A stretch of DNA of 64,000 nt from NCBI GenBank assembly GCA_030704615.1, contig CM060732.1, positions 54,541,053 through 54,605,052 on the forward strand, given 5' to 3'. Positions 35,864 through 47,166 of this stretch are shown here, piece by piece. A program made the translations under genes and the position numbers. The notes below the pieces were generated by a model. It made no database searches. It worked only from the letters and a program-made list of their open reading frames with translations, and was not told the origin of the DNA. Origin of the DNA: Takakia lepidozioides (Eukaryota > Streptophyta > Takakiopsida > Takakiales > Takakiaceae). Position 1 is the stretch's first letter. The number at the start of each line of letters is the position of its first letter.

Positions 35864-37137
35864 TTAGCTGTTCCTGAGGGATATAGACTCTTTGGTCGAT
35901 GTTTGAAGTGAGGTTTCCACTTGAGTCTGGAGTCCGTCTACATCCTCTTGTAACTCTGCTATCCTACTATAGACATTGTCTATAGTAGTTGTGGCAATGT
36001 TCTGCACCTGCAGTCTGAGCTCATTCATCTCGCTTTGGGTGAGCTTCCGTGGGCTTTTGCCCTCTACTGGCCCTTGTGCTAACCAGACCTGCATAAGGCT
36101 GTTATCCACCAAGCTGCTTGTGGTTCCCCTGAGAGTTTGCTCCTCTCTTAGCTTGTACAATTCCAACTGCTGTTGTAAAGCCTCCATGCGCTTCGCCTGT
36201 GGCTCAACCAATTGCGCATAGGCCAGCAAGTAGATTATTGGCTTCCTTCGAAGCCTTGTTACTGACCGCGATTCATTTCTATTGGCCACGATGGTTTGTT
36301 GCAACTCCACGATGTGTTTCTCTTGATCAGCTTCCCTCTGCCTGTATTGCTTGAAAGTATCTTCATGGCGACAGATTGTATTCTTCATATCGACAATGAG
36401 CTTCATTTGCTCAACATTCTCTTCTTCTGCCTTCGTACATTTTCCGCTTGACTGTTTATTTCTTTTGTTGATTGGTCAAGCATAGTTGTAAATGTAGCAC
36501 ATTGTATCGCCATCCTGTTATGCACTGTCTGCAACTCCGTATGTAGTGCATTCAGTTCTTGCAACTTGCTTTCATGCTGCACCTGCATTTGGTATAGCTG
36601 TTGCTTATGTGCTTCGTGCAACTGGTCTTGCGCGAGGTTTGCCTCAATCAATTGTTGCTTGGCCAACTGCAAAGCCATTTCTGTATTGCCCAAGTCCTGC
36701 TTCATCTTGAGAGTGACCTCTTCATCGACCTTGTTTGCACACTCAGTGGCAAGTCGAGCCTCAAACTCCTTCCTGAGTTCCTCTTTCAAGGCTGTCAATT
36801 GGGTAATTGGAACATGGGATTTGACATAAGTCCCAACAAATTAAGTGTCCTGCCTATGGAACTCATCAGCATTGCCTGTGAGGGTCATCATGGTGAGGTT
36901 GCTGCTGTGTTCCTCCCGATCTTCAACAGTATGATGTCTCACTAACCATTCAGGCCATTGTCCCACCGGATTTTCTTCCTGAACTACTTCATCTATGACT
37001 GGTGTTACAGTGTCATGACCTTCCGCCTGTGGTACCTCCAACACAGGTGTGTGCATTATATGCACCTCAGGATTTCCCTTGGGCAACTGTTGCACCTCTG
37101 GGAATTTCTGTCTCCTTGACCAGACCAGAATATTCAT
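35864..37137 (-). pseudogene. Element A 3' ORFs, part 2, coiled-coil protein
   Basis: Frames 36841-37137, 36403-36798 and 35864-36406 encode a long coiled coil (KVDEEVTLKMKQDLGNTEMA, LQLAKQQLIEANLAQDQLHE, then RMEALQQQLELYKLREEQTL and RIAELQEDVDGLQTQVETSL). Charged and glutamine-rich heptads dominate. Element 1 has its equivalent at 11277-11870. The role is unknown. Self-assembly or RNA binding would fit but is not shown. Confidence 0.55.
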
Positions 37138-37215
37138 AGAGAAGGTCCCCTTTCTCTATTTCTGCCACTATCTGTTCTGTAGTTGGAATATCTATCCCTT
37201 CACTTTCCAAATCAA

Positions 37216-38603
37216 TTATTTCGGGTTGAGCTGCATGGATAACTTGTGACCTTGTGACAAGTCGTTCAAGTGGCTGTGTTGGCTGTGATGCAGAAGTAAC
37301 TTCCTCCTCCCTCTCTGAAGGTCCTGCTTCCAGTAATAACATTCTTTGTGCTGCTGTGCCCCTTCCTGGTCATGAGCTTGGGAAACATTATCATGCGGAA
37401 TCCGTGAAGCCAGTGGATCCGCCACTACAGTCTTTCCCCTTCTCTGCCTCTTAGTCTCGGGTTGTGCTGCTAGTCCACCCTCACTGTGTGAAGAGCCTTG
37501 CTCTTCCATTGCAGTTGTTTCTGGCTCAAACACTCCCATTTCCTTCCTTTCTTGTGCATTAAGTATGCCAGAATTAAGGATTATTTGAGCAATGATTGGG
37601 CCAGACACTATGATAGGAGACTTTGCGGTAGTACCTTGTAATCTTTTCATCTCCTCTACTAGTGCGTTGTACATTATGTCCGCCCATTGTACCTCTTGTC
37701 CCTTCAGGCCTTTGAGTATTTCCTCGTGAAGGATCTGCTCAAATATTGTTGGTTCTGTTTCAGGGCAAACAGAACGTTTCAATACCTGGCCTATCTCTTT
37801 TAACCCTGGGTACACAGCTTTGGTACAAGCATAACCCTGAGTTTTAAAAGAAACTCCCTTCTTGGAATAAGTCCCCTATTTGCAGTCTTGCCCTGTGTTC
37901 CCCCACATGCACCTGACCTGCTGGCAATCGAAACAATTGCTGGAGGTATAGGGGAGTAATCATTAATTCAACTCCCTTCACCGTTGTTGTTTCCTGTCCT
38001 TGGCTCAAAGTTCTGCAAAAATTGTAACATGTACTGTCTATGGTGTAGTGTCCAATCTAGGCTTTGCAATCCTTCCAATCTCAGCTCCTCCAGTATCTTT
38101 ATCGCCTGTGGGGTAGCCATCGTTTGTTTCTGCAGAATTGTGGTGCTCTTCACCCTGATTTCCTCCATTCCTCTCACTCTCTTCATCTTAGACTCACAGA
38201 ACTGCTTTGGCTGTAACAACTGCAGGAATGCCTGTAGTGCACAAAGCATAAACGTATGGTTGCCGCAGAAAGCTATGGGTAATCTCTTGTAAGCCTGCGG
38301 GGCTTGCAAGCATTGCTCAAGAGAAAAGCTCTGCTCTGTCGTTTCGTGTCTATGCCACTGCGTAAGTAATATTGCGAGCGTATAGTCTGTTAGTTCCTCC
38401 ATAGTTTCCAAGTTATAGCATTTATGGCCTGTCCTGTCGAGACGCCCGTTACTCAGAACGACGCCGCCTCTTGCGCTCAATTTTCCTCCATTTTCTTGAT
38501 CATTTCTCTGGTTTTCTATTGGCTGTATCCGCTGTGACTGGATTTTAACTTTTATCTTCTTTAGTGGACTTTCCCTGTTGGATAGTCCACTAGGATCACA
38601 CAT
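37216..38603 (-). pseudogene. Element A 3' ORFs, part 1, unknown function
   Basis: Two frames: 37968-38603 (ESPLKKIKVKIQSQRIQPIE, then LCALQAFLQLLQPKQFCESK, ILEELRLEGLQSLDW) and 37216-37815 (KEIGQVLKRSVCPETEPTIF, VQWADIMYNALVEEMKRLQG, IIAQIILNSGILNAQERKEM, then a basic patch ETKRQRRGKTVV). It corresponds in place and composition to the element 1 ORF at 10163-10843. The basic patch could be a nuclear signal. No membrane segment is visible. Confidence 0.55.
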
Positions 38604-38875
38604 GCGACATGAATTCAGCTTTTCTGTACTTGCCGTTCGTTCGTTTCCCTTTTTCCGTATTCATTAATGGGCCCGCCTTTCATCCCATTTGACGGCCGTT
38701 CTTGTCCTCTTTTTTTTTGACACCTGTCCTTGCACTTCATTCTCTGCTGTGTGTCGCACCCTGACCTCCACGTGTCTATTTTTAAAGTAATTTCCGTTTC
38801 CTCTTCCGTCATCCATTTTCCTGAAGTTATTATGTGTCCACTTGTCACTGATTCTATGGATGGTGTAACTTTAGT

Positions 38876-39070
38876 AGGCTGTGTTGAGCTGTGACAGGCT
38901 GTGTCATACTGTGTTACCCTGTGATAGGCTGTGATGCACTGTGGTAAGCTGTGATAGGCTGTGACACGCTGTGGTATGTTGTTATAGGCTGTGTTGCGCC
39001 TTGCTGGGGCTGTGTGTTGGCTGTGTGTGTTGTCACGTCGTGACGGCTGTGGTTGGCTGTGTCACGTCTG
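38876..39070 (-). repeat. GGCTGTG-type minisatellite inside element A
   Basis: On the plus strand irregular units of GCTGTGATAG, GGCTGTGTCA and GGCTGTGATGCACTGTG follow each other. The same heptamer builds the arrays in both LTRs. The array overlaps a minus-strand frame that encodes a repeated QPITAYHS peptide (38914-39174). Confidence 0.85.
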
Positions 39071-39179
39071 TTTTGCCCACCCTGGTCGTATATGCTGGGC
39101 CTAGCAACAAGTGTTCCATACTCCGTTCGTAACACTGGTGCAGCCCGTGACTGTTCTTGCGGTTCTATATGCAAATCAT

Positions 39180-40800
39180 GCTGCAGGGGTTTGTCATGGA
39201 TACCACTGTACCCTTCAACTTATTTGCATTGACTCTTCCCAGCATTTCTTTGTTAATGGTTTGTAACATGGCGTGTTGTTATCATACATCTTTTGTATGA
39301 CATAAGGTCCTTTCCACGGTGATTTAAGCTTAGAAGCTTGAATCTTTCCTTTCTTCTGCAACCATAGAACCAAATCCCCCGTCTTAAAAGTCTTTAATTG
39401 CCTTCATCAAACTGTTCCTTTCGCTTCATCTGAATTCTGGTCATATTATCAGCTGCATCAGCACGTACTTCTTCCACATGGTATAATTCATGTTTCCTGA
39501 CCTTGATGGAGTCTTGCAATTCCATTCTTTTTCCCCACTCCGTTCTCATGGTAGGTAACAGGAATTCCACTGGAAGTAAGGCTTCCATACCATAAACTAA
39601 TTGGAATGGTGTATACTTAGTGGTGACTTTATATGAAGTCCTGTATGACCACAAAGCTGTCAGCAGCTTTGTATCCCAATCCGTTCTGTTTGCATTGACT
39701 ATCTTAGCCAAGATAGTACATAGTATTTTGTTGGTAGCCTCTGCCTGCCCATTACCCTGTGGGTAATATGTTGTACTCTTTCTATGCACAATCATAAACT
39801 CTTTAGTCAACAACTCAATGGTCTCATTCATGAAGTGACTTCCTTGATCACTGATAAATTCTAAGGGACATCCAAATCGTGTAAGTATGTTCTCGTACAG
39901 GAACCTTGCTGTGGACTTGGCTGTGTTGTCCCTCAAAGCTTTAGCTTCCACCCACTTTGTAGTATAATCAGTGGCTGTAATTATGTACCTGTTTCGTGTA
40001 TTCTTGGATGGTGGATTAATTGGTCCAACAAAGTCTAGTCCCCATTTCTGAAATGGTTCCGTAGGCATTGTAGGATGCAAGGCCATTCTTCCAGATCTCT
40101 GCAAAGGTCCTAGCCTCTGACATTCATCACACTTCTGACAATACTCATGTACATCTTTGAACAAAGTAGGCCACCAGTATCCTGCGAGTAGTATCTTTCT
40201 ACTGGTAGTCTCTTCTCCAAAATGACCTCCAGCCACTCCTTTATGAACTTCCTCCAAGACTTTATTTACTTCATGGTGGTACAAGCATCGTTTTAGTACT
40301 CCATCAGGTCCTAACTTATACATTCTGCTTCCTACCATAGTATAAGGTAAAGCTTTGATAGCAATTCTCTTCCTCTGCTCCTTACCATAACTAGGTGGGC
40401 ACTGACCATGAGCAAGGTAGTATCTGATTGGCCACTGCCAATCTAACCATTCATCTGCACTTCCTTGCACCTCCATTACAAATAAACTCGCATCAGGTAA
40501 CTGATCGTCCACTCCTGTGGCGGCCTCTCCTGTTGTTAGTCGTGACAAATGATCTGCCACAAGATGCAAACGGCCAGGCTTGTAAATAACCTCGAACTCA
40601 AACTCATGCAAGATTATTAACCACCTCGCTATCCTTCCACTTATCAAAGGTTTGTTCACCAGATATATCAGAGCCTGGTGATCCACATAAAACATAAACT
40701 TTCTTCCCAATAGGTAATGCCTGAATTTCTTGACTGCATAAATCATTGCCAATGCTTCTCTTTCCGTTGTACTATAGTTCCTCTCAGCACTGTTCATCAA
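39180..40800 (-). CDS. Element A RNase H and integrase
   Basis: RNase [39 protein letters not shown] (acidic D kept), ARWLIILHEFEFEVI. Integrase: HHCC domain HKGVAGGHFGEETTSR and CQKCDECQRL; catalytic residues in [25 protein letters not shown] and [14 protein letters not shown]. The open frame stops at 39394; a shifted frame continues with FKTGDLVLWLQKKGKI and the GPY/F domain KSPWKGPYVIQKMY. No chromodomain or PHD finger follows, in contrast to the DNMT elements. Confidence 0.92.
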
Positions 40801-42038
40801 CGGCTAGCATAGTACACAGGTGAATCTATATTCCCTGTAACATTCTGGGCTAACACCGCACCCAACGCTTCTCCTGATGCATCGCAGTGAACATGAAATA
40901 CTACATGCCAGTGAGGGTTAATCAGCACAGGTGTAGTTGTTACTGACAGTGTAAGTTCCTCAAACGCCTGTTGACATTCAGCTGTCCAGGCAAACACTGC
41001 ATCTTTCTTCAGAAGCTTGCTCAATGGTGCTGCTATTTGTGCATACCTTTTGACAAATCTTCTGTAATAACTGGTTTGCCCAAGGAATCTCCTTAAACTC
41101 TTAACATTCACTGGTGGTGGAGAGACTTTAATGGACTCTGTCTTCCTGGGATCCACAAGAAGTCCCTTCTTACACACAATGTGTCCCAGAAGCACCCCTG
41201 AGTTCACACAGAAAGTACACTTCTCTGGATTCAAGCCCAGACCTCTCATCCTGCATCTGGCCAGGCATAACTCCAATTTATGCAAGTGCTCATTCTTAGA
41301 GCTGTACACACTGAAATCATCCAAAAACACCTGCATGAAATCATCCAGATACTCATGAAAAGATTCACTTATCACTCTCTGAAAGGTCGCTGGTGCATTA
41401 CAAAGTCCAAAGGGCATGACTTTGTATGCATAAGCCCCCCAGTCTGTGATGAAAGCTGTTTTCCCTTGGTCTTCTTCTGCCACTTGCACTTGATTATAAC
41501 CACTGAAGCCATCCATGAATGAGTACATCTCATGGCCTGCCACAGTGTCTAATACTGCTTCTGTGAATGGCAAAGGGAAAGGATCTTTCTTCGTACAAGC
41601 ATTCAGCTTCTTATAGTTCACACATACTCTTAGTTTGCCATTCTTCTTTGGAACTATAACAATGGGTGACAACCAAGTTGTATACTCTATTGGGTATATA
41701 AACTTAGCCTCAGCCAACTTCTTTATCTCTTCTCCAACCTTCTGTGCGTAGTTGGGATTCATTCTATACCTCGCCTGCTTGATTGGTACTGACCCTGGTT
41801 CCAGTTCAATCTTATGCTGACAGACTTCAGGTGGTATCCCTTTTAGATCCTCATAGCTCCAAGCAAATACATCTCTGTATTTGATGAACAAGCTTTTAGC
41901 TTCTTCGAAGAATTCCGGCTCCAAATCAGCTCCTACTTTCACCATTCTCGGTTCCTCCTGAGTTCCCACATTTACTTCTCTCACCTGCTCATCAGCTGTG
42001 ATTGTCCAACCAGTCACCACTTCATCCTTTAAGCTCAC
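40797..42038 (-). CDS. Element A reverse transcriptase
   Basis: A 413-residue open frame with a full set of Ty3 RT motifs: YRMNPNYAQKVGEEIKKLAE, SPIVIVPKKNGKLRVCVNY, MDGFSGYNQVQVAEEDQ, TAFITDWGAYAYKVMPFGLC and QVFLDDFSVYSSKNEHL. The catalytic pair is in VFLDDFSVY, and the connection domain follows (RRFLGQTSYYRRFVKRYAQI). Compared with the usual F/YxDD it reads FLDD, as in many Ty3 elements. The frame ends at YYASR where one T appears to be missing before the RNase H frame. The RT itself looks complete. Confidence 0.92.
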   Translation of the reverse strand: MSLKDEVVTGWTITADEQVREVNVGTQEEPRMVKVGADLEPEFFEEAKSLFIKYRDVFAWSYEDLKGIPPEVCQHKIELEPGSVPIKQARYRMNPNYAQKVGEEIKKLAEAKFIYPIEYTTWLSPIVIVPKKNGKLRVCVNYKKLNACTKKDPFPLPFTEAVLDTVAGHEMYSFMDGFSGYNQVQVAEEDQGKTAFITDWGAYAYKVMPFGLCNAPATFQRVISESFHEYLDDFMQVFLDDFSVYSSKNEHLHKLELCLARCRMRGLGLNPEKCTFCVNSGVLLGHIVCKKGLLVDPRKTESIKVSPPPVNVKSLRRFLGQTSYYRRFVKRYAQIAAPLSKLLKKDAVFAWTAECQQAFEELTLSVTTTPVLINPHWHVVFHVHCDASGEALGAVLAQNVTGNIDSPVYYASR

Positions 42039-43769
42039 AGTGGCTGGTTCTTCTAGGATTTCTATCTCTCCTTTTCTTCATAGAAATGTGGTGGGTAACT
42101 GCTGGTTTCCTCTTCAATTGGTGTTGCGACACTACACCACAGCAGATACCTCTTAAACAACTTAGGCTTTCCAGCCGCATCTCCGCAACCTGCTCCCATT
42201 CTGGGTGTGCAGCAAATAGGGTAGCTTCCTGCTCCTCATCCAGTCCTCCTCTCCAGTCATACTCTCTGACTCCTCGAGGTCTTCTTGTAGCAGGTAATCT
42301 ACTAGATTTCTTTGTGGTAATTTGTATCTCGTGCATCCCATTATGCACAGTTAGTAACTGAGAATTCCAGTCATGGAATACCCTGGCCTGTTTCAGCCAC
42401 GGACGTCCCAATAATAAGGAGTAAGCCTCCATGACTTCATCCATTTTTAATACAGTTACTGTGATCATAAAGATCATTTTCTGTATCTGTATCTTAACTC
42501 CTCTTATTAATCCCAATGGCTGTACACTTCTTTGATCTGCCATTGTTACTGTAAATGGGGCTGGTTTCATGTTACTTAGACCAAGCTTCTTCCTTAATTG
42601 GTCTGTCATGATATTTACTCCAGAACCACCATCTATCAGTACATCAGTTAGTTCTGTGCTTCCAATTCTCAATTGGATTACTGGCATAGAATCATCAAAG
42701 TCCATGACTGGTTCTCGCCCTTCCGGCTTCACATTATAACTGGTCACCTTGCTGTTCAGGTCTGTGTTTCCTGTCTCTTGGGCAATTCGATTGATTGCCT
42801 GATACAGCCTGTGCCTACAATAAGGTGCCACAGCTAATAGCTGTCCAATGGTAATTTCTGCTTTGGTCTGACATATTACTGCAGCCAAAGTCTCTTCATT
42901 ACTTTGCATGTCTGCATCTTTTTTTTCCTTTCTTCCTCACTCCCTTCTTTTTCTCCATCCGAATCAGAGGAATCTGCCACAGGAATATCAGTACTCTTTT
43001 GCATTTCCCTTATAGTATCTGCCACTTCCTTGTGCAGTTCCTTCTCATCTTTCCAAGTCTCTTCATCTTCAGGCATATCATTGCCACTTCCATTCTCATC
43101 TTCTTCCTCTTCTACTGGAGGTATTAGTTTGGCTTTACTTCTTGTTACTATCATTGTACTTACTTCTGGTACAACACATGGCCTAACCATGTGAGCTGCC
43201 ACCACTGGGCCCTCATTCACAGGAGCTCTCATCTCATTCTGGTGTCTTATCCAGAATGAACAGGCTGCCTTGCGATGTCCTGGCTGATTACAATAGTAAC
43301 ATAGCTCTTCACCATTGGGTCCTCGCCCTTGGTCTGTTCTTGGATTATTTCTATAATCCTGATTCCCGGGCTGGTAATTCCCCCTTGGATTACCCTGATA
43401 GTTGCCTCTGGAATTTCCTTGGTAATTCCCTCTTGAATTACCTCTCCCTTCCATGCCATTGTTATAACCACCAGACCTACCATAGTGGTCCTGATCATTA
43501 TTTCTTCTTGGCTGGGGCTGCACCTGATGCACCCTTACTTGCCTAGGTTCTCTTGCAGCTGTCCTTCTGTTGTAGTAACAATTCTCAGTAGAATGGTTAT
43601 CCATTTTACAGATAGTACAGTGTTTCTCCTTCATGTGGCATTCTGTGGTGGTATGGCCTTCATTCTGGCACTTTGCACACCATACACCCTTCCTCCAATG
43701 TGTTGCAGCCTCTGTGGCATACTTCTTCAAGATTTCTTCCAATTTTTTTTCATAGTTATCCCTCTTCAA
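42022..43769 (-). pseudogene. Element A nucleocapsid and protease
   Basis: The frame at 42876-43769 has zinc knuckles CAKCQNEGHTTTECHMKEKH, CTICKMDNHSTENC and CYYCNQPGHRKAAC, with a repeated RGNYQGN-type basic linker between them. The next frame (42022-42909) starts MQSNEETLAAVICQTK and has the protease block VLIDGGSGVNIMTDQLRKKL, then EAYSLLLGRPWLKQ. The change of frame falls in a run of eight A at about 42920. Confidence 0.88.
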
Positions 43770-45194
43770 CTTCTCCTTTCTCTTACTCTTTCTTTTTAGT
43801 TCTTGCTCTTCTTCTTCATCTGACTCATCCTCAGAGTCCTCATCTTCTTTTTCTCTCTCCTGAGCATTCCCAATTGCTCAATTCTGTTCGCAGTTTCAAA
43901 TGCCTCCTCCACTGTATTATGGGGTAACATATCCACTTTCTTTTGCAACTCTGGTCTTAATCCACTCACAAACCAAGTCTTCTGTAAACCGGGCGCTGGT
44001 ACTGCAGCCAGCTTTTCATCATCAATTCCATCTTCTCCATATACTCTTCAACAGTTTCATGCTTCTTCTGCTTCAGCTGTTGTAAACTTCCATACACTTC
44101 ATCCTCAGTTTTACTTGTCCTGAACCTATTTCGAAATGCTGTATTCAAGCCATTCCAGGTTAGGAAATGATTATCAGGGAATCTTGCATACCATTCACTT
44201 GCTTTCTTGATAAGTGAACAAGGAAACAGTCTCATCTTGGCATCATCGCCATTCTCATTGTTCACTATACACATGTGCTCAAATTGGCTAATGTGTACAT
44301 CGGGATCCCCTTTTCCTGAATATATTGGAAAGGGTGGTTTTGCCCGTGTTGGTTGTAACGCCATCTGTGGCCCTACCTTCTGCCCACTGACAGGTGCTGG
44401 CACCCTTGCTGGTGCTGGTCCTTCTGGACCTGTTGTTTTTGTGGTGGATCTTCCACCAAGTGGTGGCCCTTGAGCACTCCTTGCTTCTGGTCCCACGATA
44501 TTCACAGTATTCCCAGCTTCAGTTGCACTACTTCCCACACTCCCTGTCCCCCAGAGCCAGATCCAGGCAGCCCGCCTGATCCCCCTGAGCCGACACCTTC
44601 GTTGGCCTGTGATCCAAGTGCTCCACTTGATCCAGGTCCAACGGGTTGGGATGTCCTGGTTGTAGTCTCAACCTCAGCTGTTGGGTCTACTTCTTCATAT
44701 TCTTCCTCTTCTAATTTCTTCTCTCTGTTTTCATCCTCCAAGTTCTGCCCTTGGGTTTCTTCTTCACTCATGTAACTCAACTGTAATGGTGTTGGAGAGT
44801 CTGAACTCTCCGTTGGCTCTGCCACATCCTCTTCTCCTTCTTCATCTTCTGCTTCAGAAACTGGAGTTCCTGCTTTTGGTGTTCCATGCCAACTCTTATC
44901 AAAGATTTCTGTCAAGTCTTTTATCCAAGGATGTACCTCAGATCTTTCACCTCGTGATTGATCTTCTTCCTGTACCAATTCCCTTAATCTTTCTTGCAAA
45001 GAAACAGAAGGAGTGGCATCCAACTCTAGTTCTTCCGGTATAGGTGATGCACTTTTTGATCTTGATGGTGTGAGAGGTCCAGATGATTCCCCTATGTCTA
45101 TTCCTCTCTCCCAAAGATATGGATAATTAGCTTTCAGATAGCTTTCTCTTTTTGATGAATATCTCTGTCGTCTAGCTTCTCTTTCATCACTCAT
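43770..45194 (-). pseudogene. Element A gag, capsid part, frameshifted
   Basis: Starts MSDEREARRQRYSSKRESYL at 45194. The N-terminal part is acidic. A frameshift near 44525 in a G-rich run leads to the frame with PFPIYSGKGDPDVHISQFEH, ASEWYARFPDNHFLTWNGLN and LQQLKQKKHETVEEYMEKM. Further shifts near 44030 (A run) and 43870 (G run) lead on to the nucleocapsid frame. Homology to element 1 gag is clear along the whole length. Confidence 0.85.
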
Positions 45195-45215
45195 GTCCCA
45201 TGTCTTTCATTTCTT

Positions 45216-45800
45216 TTAATGTGGCAATAACCAAAACTCTCTTCTGTAATATCTCTCGTATATGCCTGGGTTTCTTTCAAGCTTCAATGCACCCTTGGCT
45301 ATACTTGAAGTCTCCGTTACCATATAACCATATGGCAAACAAGTCTGAAAAGCTGTTCTTGGTGTGAGTTTGATCCACAAAATATCCTTTGGAATCCAAT
45401 TCTTTACCAGTACAAGCTCTTCATGCATATGAGTATAAACATTCACCTTTCTTTCTTCCCAGCCTTCAAACTCTACTCGTTTAATGGATAGCAACGCTAT
45501 CACATAAACCAATGTTGGTAACCAACGTGCTCTTCCTCTACAGGCTACCTGATAAATCTTTATCACTCCTTTCTCCAGACCCCATTCTGGATCAGCATCA
45601 TGCACTCGTTTAAGAATATTTTCTTTACATCCGTCTGGCAATTCCAAGAACCTTTGAAAGAATTGTTTGGACAATCTTTCTTCCTTCGTTCCACAGGGAA
45701 TTTGATTCACTTCAAATTCTTTAATGGTCCAACCACCATGATCCCACCAGATGCCTGTCACATCTGGTTGTTCATGTCCCAGGTCCCCAGTATGGTCGCC
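45216..45800 (-). CDS. Element A ORF0, between PBS and gag, unknown function
   Basis: An open frame runs from inside the LTR through the PBS. The element-specific part covers about 190 residues after GDLGHEQPDVTGIWWDHGG. It has NILKRVHDADPEWGLEKGVI, RARWLPTLVYVIALLSIKRV and LVKNWIPKDILWIKLTPRTA, ending at TAA 45216-45218 just upstream of the gag ATG at 45194. A remnant of the same protein is seen in element 1 near 3495, so it is an old component of this family. Ogre elements also carry an ORF before gag. Function unknown. Confidence 0.6.
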   Translation of the reverse strand, partial: GDHTGDLGHEQPDVTGIWWDHGGWTIKEFEVNQIPCGTKEERLSKQFFQRFLELPDGCKENILKRVHDADPEWGLEKGVIKIYQVACRGRARWLPTLVYVIALLSIKRVEFEGWEERKVNVYTHMHEELVLVKNWIPKDILWIKLTPRTAFQTCLPYGYMVTETSSIAKGALKLERNPGIYERYYRREFWLLPH

Positions 45801-45801
45801 A
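45782..45801 (-). promoter_or_regulatory. Primer binding site of element A
   Basis: The minus strand reads TGGCGACCATACTGGGGACC two bases after the 5' LTR. The leading TGG pairs with a tRNA 3' CCA end. The pattern TGGCG...GGGGA resembles the PBS of many plant Ty3 elements. I have not matched it to a specific tRNA. Confidence 0.75.
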
Positions 45802-45803
45802 AA

Positions 45804-46716
45804 TGTCGCGCGGCTTTTACTCACCCATCCCTTCGCTATCCGAGGCGGAAACTCCAAGATAGAAGAGTTGGAAATCTCTAAGTACTCAGCCCGCGCAGAA
45901 CAATCAGTCATGACCTACAGCTAGTGTATCATGGGGGTGTTTCCTATTTGTTTCCCTTTCCGCATTCATCTTAGCTACCTTACCATTGATAATTAAGTAT
46001 TAGTTTGCTTCTTCAATCTATCGGTTTCCTTCACTCATCCATTCAATCCACAGCTTCTCTCAGATCTCTCTACACAGTGTGATTGTATCTTATAAGTATC
46101 AGATTATGATTTATCAGGTATCAGGCCGAAGCCATTATGTCTCTAATCTGCTCTCCAATATCACTACAGCTTTGCATATAACAAGCATCTACTAATCCTC
46201 TTTTCTCCTTCATCGTGCTCTCCATCTCTTGCCTCAGATCTCCGCTCCAGCCTGACTCCGAAGTCCTCCTCCGAATAATGATCATCCCCCTTCATTCCCC
46301 GTTTCTCCCTTTATCCTCCTATCCGCGGTTCTAACCGTTTCCCTCTCTAACCGTCGTCTGTGAACTAACATGTTCCCTTCACAGGTGTTGTTCCCCACAG
46401 TCGTTCCCTGTCCTACTCTTCGTTCCCTATTATCGTGACAGCTGTGTCAAGCGGTGACTGGCTGTGTGGGCTGTGTCTGCTGTGACGACTGTGACGGGCT
46501 GTGTTGGCTGTGTGGGCTGTGTCGGCTGTGTGGGCTGTGTTGGCTGTGTGGGCTGTGACGACTGTGACGGGCTGTGTCGGCTGTGACGACTGTGTAACCC
46601 CCCTCTACAGTGCGCTGCTGTCACCCCTAAGGCTCCTGTTGGTCTCAGTCTGTGCAAAATTAAGGGTACCCTACAGATCCCGTATAAGTGTCTAAGTCCC
46701 CTACAGTCCTCTAACA
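45804..46716 (-). repeat. 5' LTR of element A
   Basis: It matches 33678-34598 end to end. Differences seen by eye include a TT insertion near 46013, a G/T change near 46090, small changes near 46240, and a shorter, rearranged GGCTGTG array at 46435-46595. Confidence 0.95.
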
Positions 46717-47000
46717 ACCCTTTTGCAACCCTCAACGCAGCAGTGACCTGCTCCCTTCCACTGGCCATCAGTATTTTTCTCACCTCTGCAGTGACATCCA
46801 CCTGCCAGTTGCATCATGAATCCAGAGCTTATCCTCGTCTCTGTTTTCGGTTTTTGGATTTCTGCCTACAATCCCATAGGCAATAGAATGTTGAAACACT
46901 TCGGGCGACCATAGATCTACCCATGGAGCAGAAGGCGTGCTGCTTATATCTATAAGCTGCGAGCTTGGAGTGGTCTCAGAAAACCAACAAAATGCGGCTC
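46717..47000 (-). pseudogene. Unrecognised coding fragment beside eL21 fragment
   Basis: A minus-strand frame reads APWVDLWSPEVFQHSIAYG, GRNPKTENRDEDKLWIHDAT and, after a small shift, DVTAEVRKILMASGREQVTA, ALRVAKG. It is cut at the ACCCT duplication by element A and continues at 33677 in the same phase. The composition is that of a folded protein, but I cannot name it. It could be a host gene exon carried by the composite element or a leader ORF of that element. Confidence 0.45.
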
Positions 47001-47166
47001 AGCAGCCAGCCTCCTCAGAACAAGCCAACCCTGCCAAGTAGCTTCAATGCACTAGGAGAAACCTTAGAACACGGTGTTTTCATGCCCTACTTAGGAGGAA
47101 CAAAACAAACCTACAAATCCGGCAGTAAGCGCCACTGTTGTAGCGCGGACAAACTCCTTCACGGTA

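Larger units (their letters stand above)
33678..46716 (-). mobile_element. Nearly intact 13.0-kb Ty3/gypsy element (element A), TSD ACCCT
   Basis: LTRs of about 921 and 913 bp flank an 11.2-kb interior. ACCCT is duplicated at 33673-33677 and 46717-46721. On the minus strand the order is 5' LTR, PBS, ORF0, gag, protease, RT, RNase H, integrase, then several 3' ORFs, minisatellite, PPT and 3' LTR. By eye the LTRs differ at roughly half a dozen sites plus changes in a GGCTGTG minisatellite, so the insertion is young. Extra ORFs on both sides of gag-pol and the large size recall the Tat/Ogre group. Coding frames are broken mostly by single-base changes in homopolymers. It is nested inside the DNMT composite block. 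Confidence 0.95.

Noticed and set aside
34900-38603. An envelope gene in the 3' part of element A
   Set aside because: The ORFs are coiled-coil and polar; no signal peptide, membrane anchor or cysteine pattern of an envelope protein is visible.
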